Below are positions 43,633-52,141 of a stretch of DNA of 64,000 bases, one piece after another. Position 1 is the first letter of the stretch. Each line of letters starts with the position of its first letter. The notes below the pieces were generated by a model. That model had not been told where the DNA came from and ran no database searches. It worked only from the letters and a program-made list of their open reading frames with translations. The position numbers were made by a program, and so were the translations under genes. The DNA lies in assembly GCF_900143005.1 (NCBI RefSeq), contig NZ_FRCS01000004.1:1-64000 (forward strand), read 5' to 3'. The stretch is from Cryptosporangium aurantiacum. GTDB taxonomy: Bacteria > Actinomycetota > Actinomycetes > Mycobacteriales > Cryptosporangiaceae.

Positions 43633-44856
43633 ATGGCCACTGCGACCCCGGCGGCAGAGGTTCGCTACGACCCCTACGACGTGGACATCGACGACAACCC
43701 CTATCCCACCTGGAAACGGCTCCGCGACCAGGCGCCGCTGTACCGGAACGAGGAGCACGACTTCTTCGCGCTGAGCCGGTGGGACGACGTCAAACCGGCC
43801 TTGGCCGACTGGAAGACCTACCGATCCGGCCGCGGAACCGTACTGGAGATCATTCGCGCCGACGTCGAGATACCACCCGGCATCCTCCTCTTCGAGGATC
43901 CCCCACTCCACGACGCGCACCGCGCGCTGCTCTCCCGCGTCTTCACCCCGAGGCGCATGCTCGACCTCGAACCACTCGTCCGGGAGTACTGCACCAGTGC
44001 CCTCGACGCGCTCGTCGAACGGGACGAGTTCGACATCGTCGGCGAGTTCGGCATCGAGATCCCCCTACGAACCATGGGCTTTCTCTTCGGCATCCCCCAC
44101 GCCGACCAGCTCGCTTACCGTCGGCGAACCGACGACGCGCTCGCCACCGACGGCACACCGATCAGCTTCGACCAGTCCTCGTTCGACGAGGTCCTGGGCG
44201 CTCTCGCCGACTACGTCGACTGGCGATCAGATAACCCGGGCGACGATCTCATGACCGAGCTGCTGAACGCTCAGGTCGACCAACCGGACGGCACCCGGCG
44301 TCCCCTCACCCGCGAGGAGGTGATCACCTACGCCAGCATGGTCGCCGGTGCGGGCAACGAGACGGCGACCCGTCTCATCGGGTTCACGATGCAGCTGCTC
44401 GCTCAGCATCCCGGTCAGCGTCGGCTGCTCGTCGACAACCCGTCGCTGATCCCCAACGCCATCGAGGAGATCCTGCGGCTCGAGGCCCCCTCGCCGGTCC
44501 AGGCCCGATACGTGCAGCGCGACGTCGAGGTACACGGCACCACCGTGCCGGAGGGCTCGACCATGCTGCTCCTCAACGGCGCCGCGAACCGCGACGAACG
44601 CCACTTCTCACGACCCGACACGTTCGACGTCCACCGCGCCGAGGGACCGCATATCTCGTTCGGCTACGGACTGCACTTCTGCCTCGGCGCCGCCCTCGCC
44701 CGACTGGAGGGCAGGGTGGCCCTCGAGGAGATCCTGCGACGCTGGAGAGGATGGGATGTCGACACCGACCGAGGGGCGATGGCCCACACCGCGAGCGTGC
44801 GAGGGTGGGGCTACCTCCCCGTTCGACCCCACCGAACGACAGAAGGTGCTCGCTGA
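43633..44856 (+). CDS. cytochrome P450
   Basis: 407 residues, ribosome site GGAGAG before ATG 43633. I-helix VAGAGNETATRLIGF with the acid/Thr pair, K-helix ExxR in EEILRLEAP, and haem loop ISFGYGLHFCLGAALARLEGR (Cys ligand about residue 350). It is a soluble class I enzyme needing ferredoxin and reductase, and no ferredoxin gene is adjacent. It hydroxylates a lipophilic substrate, probably the one handled by the preceding SDR, ALDH and AveC-like proteins. Confidence 0.9.
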   Translation: MATATPAAEVRYDPYDVDIDDNPYPTWKRLRDQAPLYRNEEHDFFALSRWDDVKPALADWKTYRSGRGTVLEIIRADVEIPPGILLFEDPPLHDAHRALLSRVFTPRRMLDLEPLVREYCTSALDALVERDEFDIVGEFGIEIPLRTMGFLFGIPHADQLAYRRRTDDALATDGTPISFDQSSFDEVLGALADYVDWRSDNPGDDLMTELLNAQVDQPDGTRRPLTREEVITYASMVAGAGNETATRLIGFTMQLLAQHPGQRRLLVDNPSLIPNAIEEILRLEAPSPVQARYVQRDVEVHGTTVPEGSTMLLLNGAANRDERHFSRPDTFDVHRAEGPHISFGYGLHFCLGAALARLEGRVALEEILRRWRGWDVDTDRGAMAHTASVRGWGYLPVRPHRTTEGAR

Positions 44857-44943
44857 CCTGCCCTGCGGCTTCACCGATGAGAAATCCTCCGCCATGTCGT
44901 CAGTTCTGGTGGCCCTCTCGCACCGGTGGAAGGATTGACGACC

Positions 44944-45951
44944 ATGACCGACGCCAGACGGCTGGGCACCGACGAGGCCGCGTTCATCGCGGCGGTCCGC
45001 TCGGACGATACGGCGCGGTTCACGCTCATCACCGAGCGCCACCGGCGTGAGCTGCAGGTGCACTGCTACCGGATGCTCGCGAACTACGACGACGCCCAGG
45101 ACGTGACGCAGGAGACGTTCCTGCGGGCGTGGAACAAGCGGGAGTCGTTCGAGGGCCGCGCTGCGCTACGGACTTGGCTGTACCGGATCGCGACGAATGC
45201 CTGCCTCGACTTCCTGGAGAAACGCAACGACCGCACACCCGTGCCTGCCGGGCTGCCGGGTGCGGACTCGGAACTGCCCTACCTGCAGCCCTACCCGGAC
45301 CGGATGCTCCCGGAGGACCCGCAGGAGTCGGTGGTGGCGCGGGAGACGATCGAGCTGGCGTTCATCGTCGCCGTCCAGCACCTGCCGCCGCGGCAGCGGG
45401 CGGTGTTCATCCTGCGCGACGTCCTCGGCTGGCCGGCGTCGAAGGCCGCCGACGACCTGGAGCTGACCGTCGCGTCGGTGACCAGCGCACTGCAGCGTGC
45501 GCGCGTGACGATGCGCGAGCAGCTGCCCGGCCGCCGCCTCGACTGGCGGAGTCCTGCCACCCACGAGCTGTCGGAGGGCGAACGCGGCGTGGTGAAGTCG
45601 TATATCGACGCCCATGAGCGCAACGACCTCGACGGGTTGATGTCCCTGTTGCGCGACGACCTGCGCTTCGCGATGCTGCCCGATCCGGGCACCGTGGTCG
45701 TGGGGGCCAAGGACGCGGTGGACGGCTGGATCTCCGGTGGGCTCTTCCAGGCCGGCTACGACGACTGGCGCTGCATCACCACGACCGTCAACCGCATGCC
45801 TGCCGCCGCGCTGTACCGGCGCACCTCCGACGACCCGGAGTACCGGCTGTTGAACATCGCCGTCCTGCACATCGTCGACGGGAAGATCGCCGAGCTCACC
45901 GGATTCGACGCCACCGACAAACCGTGGCTGGGCCTGCCCCCGACGCTGTAA
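44944..45951 (+). CDS. ECF sigma factor with SnoaL-like C-terminal domain
   Basis: 335 residues from ATG 44944 with GGAAGGA upstream. Region 2: FTLITERHRRELQVHCYRMLANYDDAQDVTQETFLRAWNKRESFEGRAALRTWLYRIATNACLDFLEKR. Region 4: LAFIVAVQHLPPRQRAVFILRDVLGWPASKAADDLELTVASVTSALQRARVTM. The last 120 residues are a SnoaL/NTF2-like fold (YIDAHERNDLDGLMSLLRDDLRFAMLPDPG, LNIAVLHIVDGKIAELTGFD), as in the SigX5-type group. The extension probably replaces an anti-sigma factor in controlling activity. Confidence 0.9.
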   Translation: MTDARRLGTDEAAFIAAVRSDDTARFTLITERHRRELQVHCYRMLANYDDAQDVTQETFLRAWNKRESFEGRAALRTWLYRIATNACLDFLEKRNDRTPVPAGLPGADSELPYLQPYPDRMLPEDPQESVVARETIELAFIVAVQHLPPRQRAVFILRDVLGWPASKAADDLELTVASVTSALQRARVTMREQLPGRRLDWRSPATHELSEGERGVVKSYIDAHERNDLDGLMSLLRDDLRFAMLPDPGTVVVGAKDAVDGWISGGLFQAGYDDWRCITTTVNRMPAAALYRRTSDDPEYRLLNIAVLHIVDGKIAELTGFDATDKPWLGLPPTL

Positions 45952-46028
45952 TCGCCAAGTCCTGCTCGTCGACGAATCCAGCGCGGGGTGCCGTTCGTGG
46001 CCCTACAAGCCCAGCATGTGGCCCGTGC

Positions 46029-46592
46029 TCATCGCCTCGTCTCGTATCGGGTCAGCATCACGCCGCCGGGAAACATCCGCGTCTCCACCAGGTTCAGGTT
46101 CACCCAGCTGTCCACCGCGGTGAAGAATGGTGCGCCGCCGCCCAGCAACACCGGATGGGTCACGATCTCGTACTCGTCGACCAGCCCGGCCCGCATGGCC
46201 GCGCCGGCGAGCGCAGCGCCACCAACCCTCATCGGCTCGCCGTCCTCGGCCTTCAGCCGGGTGATCTCCTCGACCGCGTCGCCGGTGACTATCCGGGTGT
46301 TCCAGTCGACCTTGTCGACCGTCGAAGAGAACACGACCTTCGGCGTGTCCCGCCAGTTCTGCGCGAACTCGACCTCCGCCGGGGTGGCGCCCGGCTGCTG
46401 ATCGCCGGTCGGCCAGTAGGAACTCATTGTCTCCCACAGCCTGCGCCCGTACAGGAACAGGCCGATCGCCCGCTCCTGGTCGAGCCACCACTGGAACAGC
46501 TCGTCGCTCGGCTCGCTCCAGCCCAGGTCGTCGCCCGGCGCGGCGATGTAGCCGTCCAGGCTCACGTTCATGCCGAAGATCAATTTCCGCAT
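46029..46592 (-). CDS. dihydrofolate reductase family protein, second copy
   Basis: 187 residues. RKLIFGMNVSLDGYIAAPGDDLGWSEP, LFLYGRRLWETMSSYWP, PKVVFSSTVDKVDWNTRIVTGDAVEEITRLKAEDGEPMRVGGAALAGAAMRAGLVDEYEIVTHPVLLGGGAPFFTAVD show the RibD_C/DHFR-like fold (YyaP group). It is a single gene. It is a different branch from the one at 33268 and has no ArsR partner. Confidence 0.87.
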   Translation of the reverse strand: MRKLIFGMNVSLDGYIAAPGDDLGWSEPSDELFQWWLDQERAIGLFLYGRRLWETMSSYWPTGDQQPGATPAEVEFAQNWRDTPKVVFSSTVDKVDWNTRIVTGDAVEEITRLKAEDGEPMRVGGAALAGAAMRAGLVDEYEIVTHPVLLGGGAPFFTAVDSWVNLNLVETRMFPGGVMLTRYETRR

Positions 46593-46688
46593 CGTGCCAG
46601 CCTCTCGTGAGTCGATCTCACAGGTACAGACGGGCGCGGCGCGGAAACCTCATCGGTGCGCGATCTCGAATCGCCGCGCGGAGGGCGG

Positions 46689-47324
46689 TCAGTCCGGCGC
46701 GCCGAGCACCGCGGCGACGCTGTCCACGAACCATCGCTCGAACCGCTCGACCGGCCACCCACGCTCGCGGACCAGCCAGTCGTAGTTGCGGATGTCCTGC
46801 GCGAGCCACAGCACGTCGGCCGCCCGGTCCTGACTCACCAGGACCTCGCCGGTGGCCGCGAGATCGGCGGCGAACATTTCCATGCCGCGGCGCCGGTCCT
46901 CGAGGTTCTTGCGCCAGATCATCGCCGCGTCGGCGTCGGCGGTCGCCGCACCGGCCAGCGCCAGCATCACGTGCACCTGCCGCGCATGCGTCTCGGCGAG
47001 GTGCCTGGCGTACCGCGTGAGCTTCGCCCGCAGGCCGGTCAGCGCGCGGATGTCGGCGACGAACGACCGCTCCGCCATCGCCACCCGCTCGTCGTCGCCG
47101 ACCAGGGTGACATCGACGAGATCGGAGAGCAGTTGGCGCTTGTTGCCGAACACCGCGTACACGGTCTGCACGGCAACGCCGGCCTGGGCGGCGACGGCGG
47201 TCAGCGGCGTCGCGGCGTAGCCCGGGTCCACGAACAGCTTGGCCGCCGCGTCGAGGATCGCTCGCCGGGTTTGGCGAGCCTGTTCCTGACGGCGGGGCGA
47301 GACGTAACGCCGATTGACAGTCAC
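46689..47324 (-). CDS. TetR-family regulator
   Basis: 211 residues. HTH: RQTRRAILDAAAKLFVDPGYAATPLTAVAAQAGVAVQTVYAVFGNKRQLLSDLVDV (about residues 18-73). The C-terminal domain has LAETHARQVHVMLALAGAATADADAAMIWRKNLEDRRRGM. It is divergent from a small monooxygenase-like protein and a methyltransferase, with a 23-bp palindrome between them that should be its operator. Confidence 0.88.
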   Translation of the reverse strand: MTVNRRYVSPRRQEQARQTRRAILDAAAKLFVDPGYAATPLTAVAAQAGVAVQTVYAVFGNKRQLLSDLVDVTLVGDDERVAMAERSFVADIRALTGLRAKLTRYARHLAETHARQVHVMLALAGAATADADAAMIWRKNLEDRRRGMEMFAADLAATGEVLVSQDRAADVLWLAQDIRNYDWLVRERGWPVERFERWFVDSVAAVLGAPD

Positions 47325-47345
47325 GGTCGTAGCGTAGTCTTCTAT

Positions 47346-47368
47346 TCGATAGAGCTTAACTCTATCGA
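47346..47368. promoter_or_regulatory. TetR operator palindrome
   Basis: TCGATAGAG-CTTAA-CTCTATCGA, perfect 9-bp arms, central in the 65-bp gap between the TetR gene and the divergent operon, so it can repress both. Confidence 0.75.
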
Positions 47369-47389
47369 TCGAACCTGCAGGAGCCAGCT

Positions 47390-47683
47390 ATGCCGTACGG
47401 CGTCGTTCAAGACATGCCCGGAGTCAGCGAGCAGGAATACCGGCAGGTGGAAAAGCACCTCGGCCCGGATCGGCCGCCGGGCCTGCTGGCCCACGTGGCC
47501 GGTCCGTCCGACGAGGGTTGGCGGATCATCAACATCTGGGCCGATCAGGCCGCGTTCCGCAGGTTCCAGTCGGAGCGCCTGGTCCGGGCCGCCGGGCTGG
47601 CCGCCCAGGAGGAGGGCTTTGATGCGGCGAAGGCCGCCGCCTTCCGGTCGGTGAGCGTCGATGGCGCCGAGATGCCGTTCTGA
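47390..47683 (+). CDS. small dimeric alpha/beta-barrel-like protein
   Basis: 97 residues, GCAGGAG before ATG 47390. GVVQDMPGVSEQEYRQVEKHLGPDRPPGLLAHVAGPSDEGWRIINIWADQAAFRRFQSERL has the pattern of antibiotic-biosynthesis-monooxygenase (ABM)-like ferredoxin-fold proteins common in Streptomyces. The reaction is unknown. Its stop overlaps the methyltransferase start, and the pair is controlled by the TetR palindrome. Confidence 0.7.
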   Translation: MPYGVVQDMPGVSEQEYRQVEKHLGPDRPPGLLAHVAGPSDEGWRIINIWADQAAFRRFQSERLVRAAGLAAQEEGFDAAKAAAFRSVSVDGAEMPF

Positions 47684-48558
47684 TGGCCGACGCTGCCACC
47701 CAGCGCGCCCGCAACGCCGACTTCTGGGCCCGGACGGCGCCGGGTTGGGTCAATCAGGCTGACCGGCACGACGAGATCGGCCGGCCGCTGGGCGCCGTGG
47801 CATTCGATTGGCTGCGGCCCCAACCGGGGGAACGGGTGCTGGACGTCGGCTGCGGGTGTGGCGGCACGACCGCCGAGCTCGCGCGGGCCGTCGCTCCGCT
47901 GGGCAGCGCGATCGGTCTGGACCTCGCCGCGGCGATGGTCGCGACGGCGCGCGAGCGGTTCACCACGCCGGACGGCGCGGAACCGCGGTTCGTCGCAGGT
48001 GACATCGAGACGCTCGATGCCGTACCCGGGGCGCCGTTCGACGCCGTCTACTCCCGGATGACGTTGATGCTCCTCGCCGATCCGGTCGCGGGCCTGACCA
48101 CAGTCCGGCGGTCGATGCGTGCCGGCGCCCGACTGGCCGCGACGGTGTTCCGCGACGGCCGGGTGAACCCATGGCTCTCGGCGGCGATGCTGGGCGCGGC
48201 GGCCTACTTGGGACCCCTGCCGCCACTGCCGATCGGCGACGAGCCGGGGCCCTTCGCATTCGCCGACGCGGCGCGAGTGACCCGCCTGCTCACCGCCGCC
48301 GGCTACACCGACATCGGCCTTCACCCGTACGACGTCACGCTCGATGCCCCGGACGACCCGGAAGCGGTCACCGAATGGCTCATCGAGATCAGCCCCGCCA
48401 GCGCGGCCTACCGAGACGCCGAACCTACCGCCCAGGGGCATGCCCGGCGCGGGGCGGCACGCCTGCTCGAACGGTTCCGCACCGCCGGCGTCGGCTACCA
48501 GCTGCCGACCGGCCTTTGGTTGATCACCGCTCGCTCAGACAGGACCAGCACACAATGA
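47683..48558 (+). CDS. SAM-dependent methyltransferase (class I)
   Basis: 291 residues starting on the last base of the previous stop. SAM motif I is VLDVGCGCGGTTAELARAV (about residue 46), motif II VGDIETLDAVPGAPFDAVYSRMTLMLLADPVAGLTTVRRSMRAGARLAATVFRD. A C-terminal cap follows. This is a small-molecule methyltransferase of the UbiE/Coq5-like type; the substrate is unknown. Its stop overlaps the lipoprotein start by four bases. Confidence 0.87.
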   Translation: MADAATQRARNADFWARTAPGWVNQADRHDEIGRPLGAVAFDWLRPQPGERVLDVGCGCGGTTAELARAVAPLGSAIGLDLAAAMVATARERFTTPDGAEPRFVAGDIETLDAVPGAPFDAVYSRMTLMLLADPVAGLTTVRRSMRAGARLAATVFRDGRVNPWLSAAMLGAAAYLGPLPPLPIGDEPGPFAFADAARVTRLLTAAGYTDIGLHPYDVTLDAPDDPEAVTEWLIEISPASAAYRDAEPTAQGHARRGAARLLERFRTAGVGYQLPTGLWLITARSDRTSTQ

Positions 48559-48959
48559 CCTCTCCCAGGTGCCTGGCCGCAGTCCTCACACTGCTCATCG
48601 GCAGCGCCGTGCTGTCCGGCTGCACTTCAGCCGACACCAACCCGCCGTCCACCGACGCGCCTACGTCGGTCGGCGACGGAGCAACCCGAGCCAGCGGCAA
48701 GCCGCCCGCAGCGGTGAGCGGCTCCTACTCGGCGAAGGACGTCTGCACCTACCTAGAGGGCGAAATCCCTGCACTGAAGGAGATCAGCAGCCCGGTCGGG
48801 CGGCACGCCAATCTGGCCGGCAAGCTGGCCACCTTCTTCGAATCCCACGGCAAGCCGGAGAACGGCACCGTACTGGACGCAGCGACCAAGGCGGAATGCC
48901 CGGCCGTGCGTGCCGAGGTGCTCACCCTGATCGACGTGGACAGCTTCAGCTCGTTCTAG
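48555..48959 (+). CDS. small lipoprotein
   Basis: 134 residues. Signal peptide with lipobox VLSGCTS (Cys near residue 23), then a Ser/Thr/Pro linker and a 75-residue globular end (DVCTYLEGEIPALKEISSPVGRHANLAGKLATFFESHGKPENG, ...CPAVRAEVLTLIDVDSF) with two further cysteines. It is a surface-anchored hypothetical protein of unknown function. It overlaps the methyltransferase stop, so it is in the TetR-controlled operon. Confidence 0.8.
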   Translation: MTSPRCLAAVLTLLIGSAVLSGCTSADTNPPSTDAPTSVGDGATRASGKPPAAVSGSYSAKDVCTYLEGEIPALKEISSPVGRHANLAGKLATFFESHGKPENGTVLDAATKAECPAVRAEVLTLIDVDSFSSF

Positions 48960-49131
48960 GACCGCGACGGCGATAGTCGGCCAAGCGATCACCTGCAGTT
49001 CTAGTTCAAGGCGCCACCGGGGCGTTGCCCACTTCACCCACGTCCACCCGCACCGTCAGCGGCCGGGTGGCCCGCCGTGTCGCAAGTATCCTGCCGGTCC
49101 GACCGACATTACGCGCCAACGGAGGTTGAGC

Positions 49132-52083
49132 ATGACGCACCGGCCGGACCCGGAGACGGTGGGTGGAAGCACGTGGGTCGAGGACCCCGCACACCCACCG
49201 CACCGGATCTTCGGACCCGGCGACGGCCAACGCTTCGTGGTCGGGCGGGTGGACGGGAAGCTAGCGCTGGCGCACCGAGGCCGAGACGGTGGGCCGCAGG
49301 TCGTGGATCTTGCGACCGGCGCCCGGTGGCACCACCGCGCCGGATGGCACCCCGGGTGGGTGTCGGCCCTGACGTACGGTCGGCTCGGTGATCTCGAGGT
49401 GGTGGTGTCCGGCGGCGCCGACGGCCGGGTCCTGGTCCGCGACGCGGTCTCGGGGGAACCGCTGCACGTACTGAAGGGGCAGGGGCAGGGGCGGGACTGG
49501 GAGATCGAGGCCCTGCGGGTCGGACAGGTAGACGGCCGGTCCGCCGTCTTCATCCTCGACGCGCAGCGCTCGGTCCGGGTCTGGGATCCGCTGGCGGACG
49601 TGGAGCTGATCCGGTGGGACAACCCGAGGGCGATCGCGGAAGCCGGCTTCGCCGACCGGGACGGCCGCGTGGTGATGTTGACCCGCACCGACGGTGACTT
49701 CCAGGTCCGGGACGTGGCGTCGGGAGTACCGGTCGGCGCGTCGTTCACCGTCGACTCTGACTACCTCGGTGGCGTAGGAGCGGCGTTCGGCAGTGTCGAC
49801 GGCCGCCTGGTGGTTGCCCTCACCGTCCACGAGCATCCCGTCCACGTGTGGGACGCCGTCACGGCTGCACCGCTCGGCCCGCCCATTCCCGAGAACCTGT
49901 CCGGCAAACGGTGCCTGGCTTTCGGCCGACACGCCGGGCGGACCGTTCTGTTCATCGGGCACGGACACTCCGTGCAGGTCGGAAACCTCGGTGTCCAGAC
50001 GTGGGACCCCCACACCGGCGCACGGGTACCCGGACCCTTCGACGGCCACGACGACGACGTCCAGTCCCTCACGGTCGGCGAGTTCGACGGACGGTCCTAC
50101 GCCGTCGTCGGCAATCCCTACGGGTTCGGCAGCGCGCTGTTCCTCCGGGGCCCCAGCACGTCCTGCGAAGCCATCCGGCTCGACGACGACAGCCGGTCGT
50201 TCGCCTTCGCGCGGATCGGGAACCGGCCGACGGTGCTGATCGGCGGCTTCGACGGCACCGAACGCCTGGTGAACCTGGACACCGGTACGGAGTCGCCGCA
50301 TCGGTACTTCGGGCCGCCGACCGACACCGTCCTCGCCTTCGGCGAGGTGGACGGACGGGCGACGCTGCTGCTCGAGGGCCGCGGCTGGCTGCGGTTGTGG
50401 GACGTCGTCGCGGGACTGCCCTCCGGGCCGCCTCAACGCATTCCCGACGGCTTCCGGCTGTTCAGCGCGCCGGACGGGCAGGTGGGCGCCTCGGCAATAG
50501 CGGTGACGGTCAACCGCAACGCCGAGGAGAGAGCCGGCGTCTGGGACCGGGCGACCCGGCAACTCGTGGACGACCTAGCGATGGACGACGACTGGATCGT
50601 CGTCGCAGCGACCCGCACCCGGATCGCCGGACGAGCGGTGGCGCTGTTCGCGGTGAACGAGCGACGAGAGTCGTTCGTGCTGTGGTCGGACGCGGCGACC
50701 GGCGAGCAACTCGGCTCGTACGAGGGGCACGGCACCGATCTCGCCGAGGTGGCGGTCGGCGACGTCGGCGGGAGGCCGGTCGTGGCGTCCGGGGACCACG
50801 ACGGAGTCGTGCGCCTGTGGTATCCGGGCACCGGCGAGGACGTCGCCCCGCCGTGCACGGGCCACACCGACAGGATCACCACGCTCGCGTTCGGCACGAT
50901 GGACGGCCGCACCGTCGTCGCGTCGGGCAGCGACGACACGACCGTACGGGTCTGGGACGCCTCGTCCGGAGACCTGGTCGCCGGTCCGTTCGCCGGCCAC
51001 GGCGACGAGATCATGTCGGTCCTGGTGACCGAATTCGGCGGCGAGCCGGTCGTGGTGTCGGGCGCACAGAGCGGCCCGTACCGCATGTGGTCATTGCGGG
51101 CCCCGGCAGTGGAGACCGGGCACCTGTCGGCGGTGACCTGCCTGGCGTCAGGGACGTTACGCGGGCGGGCAGTATTCGCCTCCGGGAGCACCGACCGCAC
51201 GATCCGCCTGTGGGACGCGGGCTCCGGCGAACCGGTCGGCGCGCCGCTGACCGGGCACACCGCCGCAGTCAACGGCGTTGCCGTGGTCGAAACCGACGGC
51301 GTGACGGTCGTGTTGGGCATCGACGCACACGGCACCCTCCTTCGGTGGGACGCCGCGGCCGGCACGTTGCTGGGCGATCCGCAGACGGGGCTCGAAGAGA
51401 AGGTCGGATGGGTGACGACCGTCGCGTACGACGGGCGCACTCTCGTCGCGTGCCCGGTGCCGGCCGATGGAGCGACGCTCTCCGGGATCCGGCTCTGGGA
51501 CGCCGTGACGGGCGCACCGTACTGCCTCCTGGAGTGCGGGCCCGCCTGGCGGGCGGCGCTGGCGGAGATCGACGGACGGCTCATCGCCGCGGTCGTCGGC
51601 CGCGCGGAGGACGGCGACGTCCTCCGCGTGAGCGTGTGGGACGTACGCAGTGGCCAGCAGTTGCACGAGCCTTACTGGGGCATCTGGGAGGAGCAGAGCT
51701 TCGTCGCGTTGACCACCGTCGACGGACGGTGGGTGGTCGTCCTCGGCGAGGACTACACCGATTGGGACGAGCGCGACGACCCGTCCGACGAAGACATCCT
51801 GCAGCTCCGGGACCTGGTCACGTTGGAGAGGCTGGACCAGACGTTCGACGCTCCCCGTGCGCGTGCCGTCCTCGGCTCGTACGACGGGCGGCCGGTGCTC
51901 GCGGAGGTCAGCGAAGACCGGGTCCACCTGTCGGCGCTGACCGGCGAGCACCTCGGCAGCGCGTCCGCCGGAATTCCCGTGTCCGAGGTGGCGATGGCCG
52001 AGGTCGACGGTCGCACGGCGGTCGCCATCAGCGCGGATGCGACGGTACACATCGTCCCGTTCGTCCCGTGCCCCTCGGATTGA
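49132..52083 (+). CDS. giant WD40-like beta-propeller protein
   Basis: 983 residues from ATG 49132 with GGAGG upstream. The chain is made of more than fifteen repeats of the form (DG)RxVVVSGGxDGxVRVWDxxxGxPxGxPLTGHxxxV, for example VVVSGGADGRVLVRDAVSGEPLH, VVASGSDDTTVRVWDASSGDLVAGPFAGHGDEI and FASGSTDRTIRLWDAGSGEPVGAPLTGHTAAV, giving two or more propellers. No signal peptide, membrane segment, kinase, protease or NTPase domain is seen. It is likely a cytoplasmic scaffold. Many actinobacterial proteins of this kind carry an N-terminal effector domain; this one does not. Confidence 0.85.
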   Translation: MTHRPDPETVGGSTWVEDPAHPPHRIFGPGDGQRFVVGRVDGKLALAHRGRDGGPQVVDLATGARWHHRAGWHPGWVSALTYGRLGDLEVVVSGGADGRVLVRDAVSGEPLHVLKGQGQGRDWEIEALRVGQVDGRSAVFILDAQRSVRVWDPLADVELIRWDNPRAIAEAGFADRDGRVVMLTRTDGDFQVRDVASGVPVGASFTVDSDYLGGVGAAFGSVDGRLVVALTVHEHPVHVWDAVTAAPLGPPIPENLSGKRCLAFGRHAGRTVLFIGHGHSVQVGNLGVQTWDPHTGARVPGPFDGHDDDVQSLTVGEFDGRSYAVVGNPYGFGSALFLRGPSTSCEAIRLDDDSRSFAFARIGNRPTVLIGGFDGTERLVNLDTGTESPHRYFGPPTDTVLAFGEVDGRATLLLEGRGWLRLWDVVAGLPSGPPQRIPDGFRLFSAPDGQVGASAIAVTVNRNAEERAGVWDRATRQLVDDLAMDDDWIVVAATRTRIAGRAVALFAVNERRESFVLWSDAATGEQLGSYEGHGTDLAEVAVGDVGGRPVVASGDHDGVVRLWYPGTGEDVAPPCTGHTDRITTLAFGTMDGRTVVASGSDDTTVRVWDASSGDLVAGPFAGHGDEIMSVLVTEFGGEPVVVSGAQSGPYRMWSLRAPAVETGHLSAVTCLASGTLRGRAVFASGSTDRTIRLWDAGSGEPVGAPLTGHTAAVNGVAVVETDGVTVVLGIDAHGTLLRWDAAAGTLLGDPQTGLEEKVGWVTTVAYDGRTLVACPVPADGATLSGIRLWDAVTGAPYCLLECGPAWRAALAEIDGRLIAAVVGRAEDGDVLRVSVWDVRSGQQLHEPYWGIWEEQSFVALTTVDGRWVVVLGEDYTDWDERDDPSDEDILQLRDLVTLERLDQTFDAPRARAVLGSYDGRPVLAEVSEDRVHLSALTGEHLGSASAGIPVSEVAMAEVDGRTAVAISADATVHIVPFVPCPSD

Positions 52084-52141
52084 CGCTGATGACGTCGGCG
52101 AGCTCCTTCCCGCCGCGTCGGCCGCGCGCGTGACGTCGCCG

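Noticed and set aside
49848-52133. 761-residue second plus frame within the WD40 gene
   Set aside because: A shifted frame of the repeat protein, Arg-rich, no start signal.
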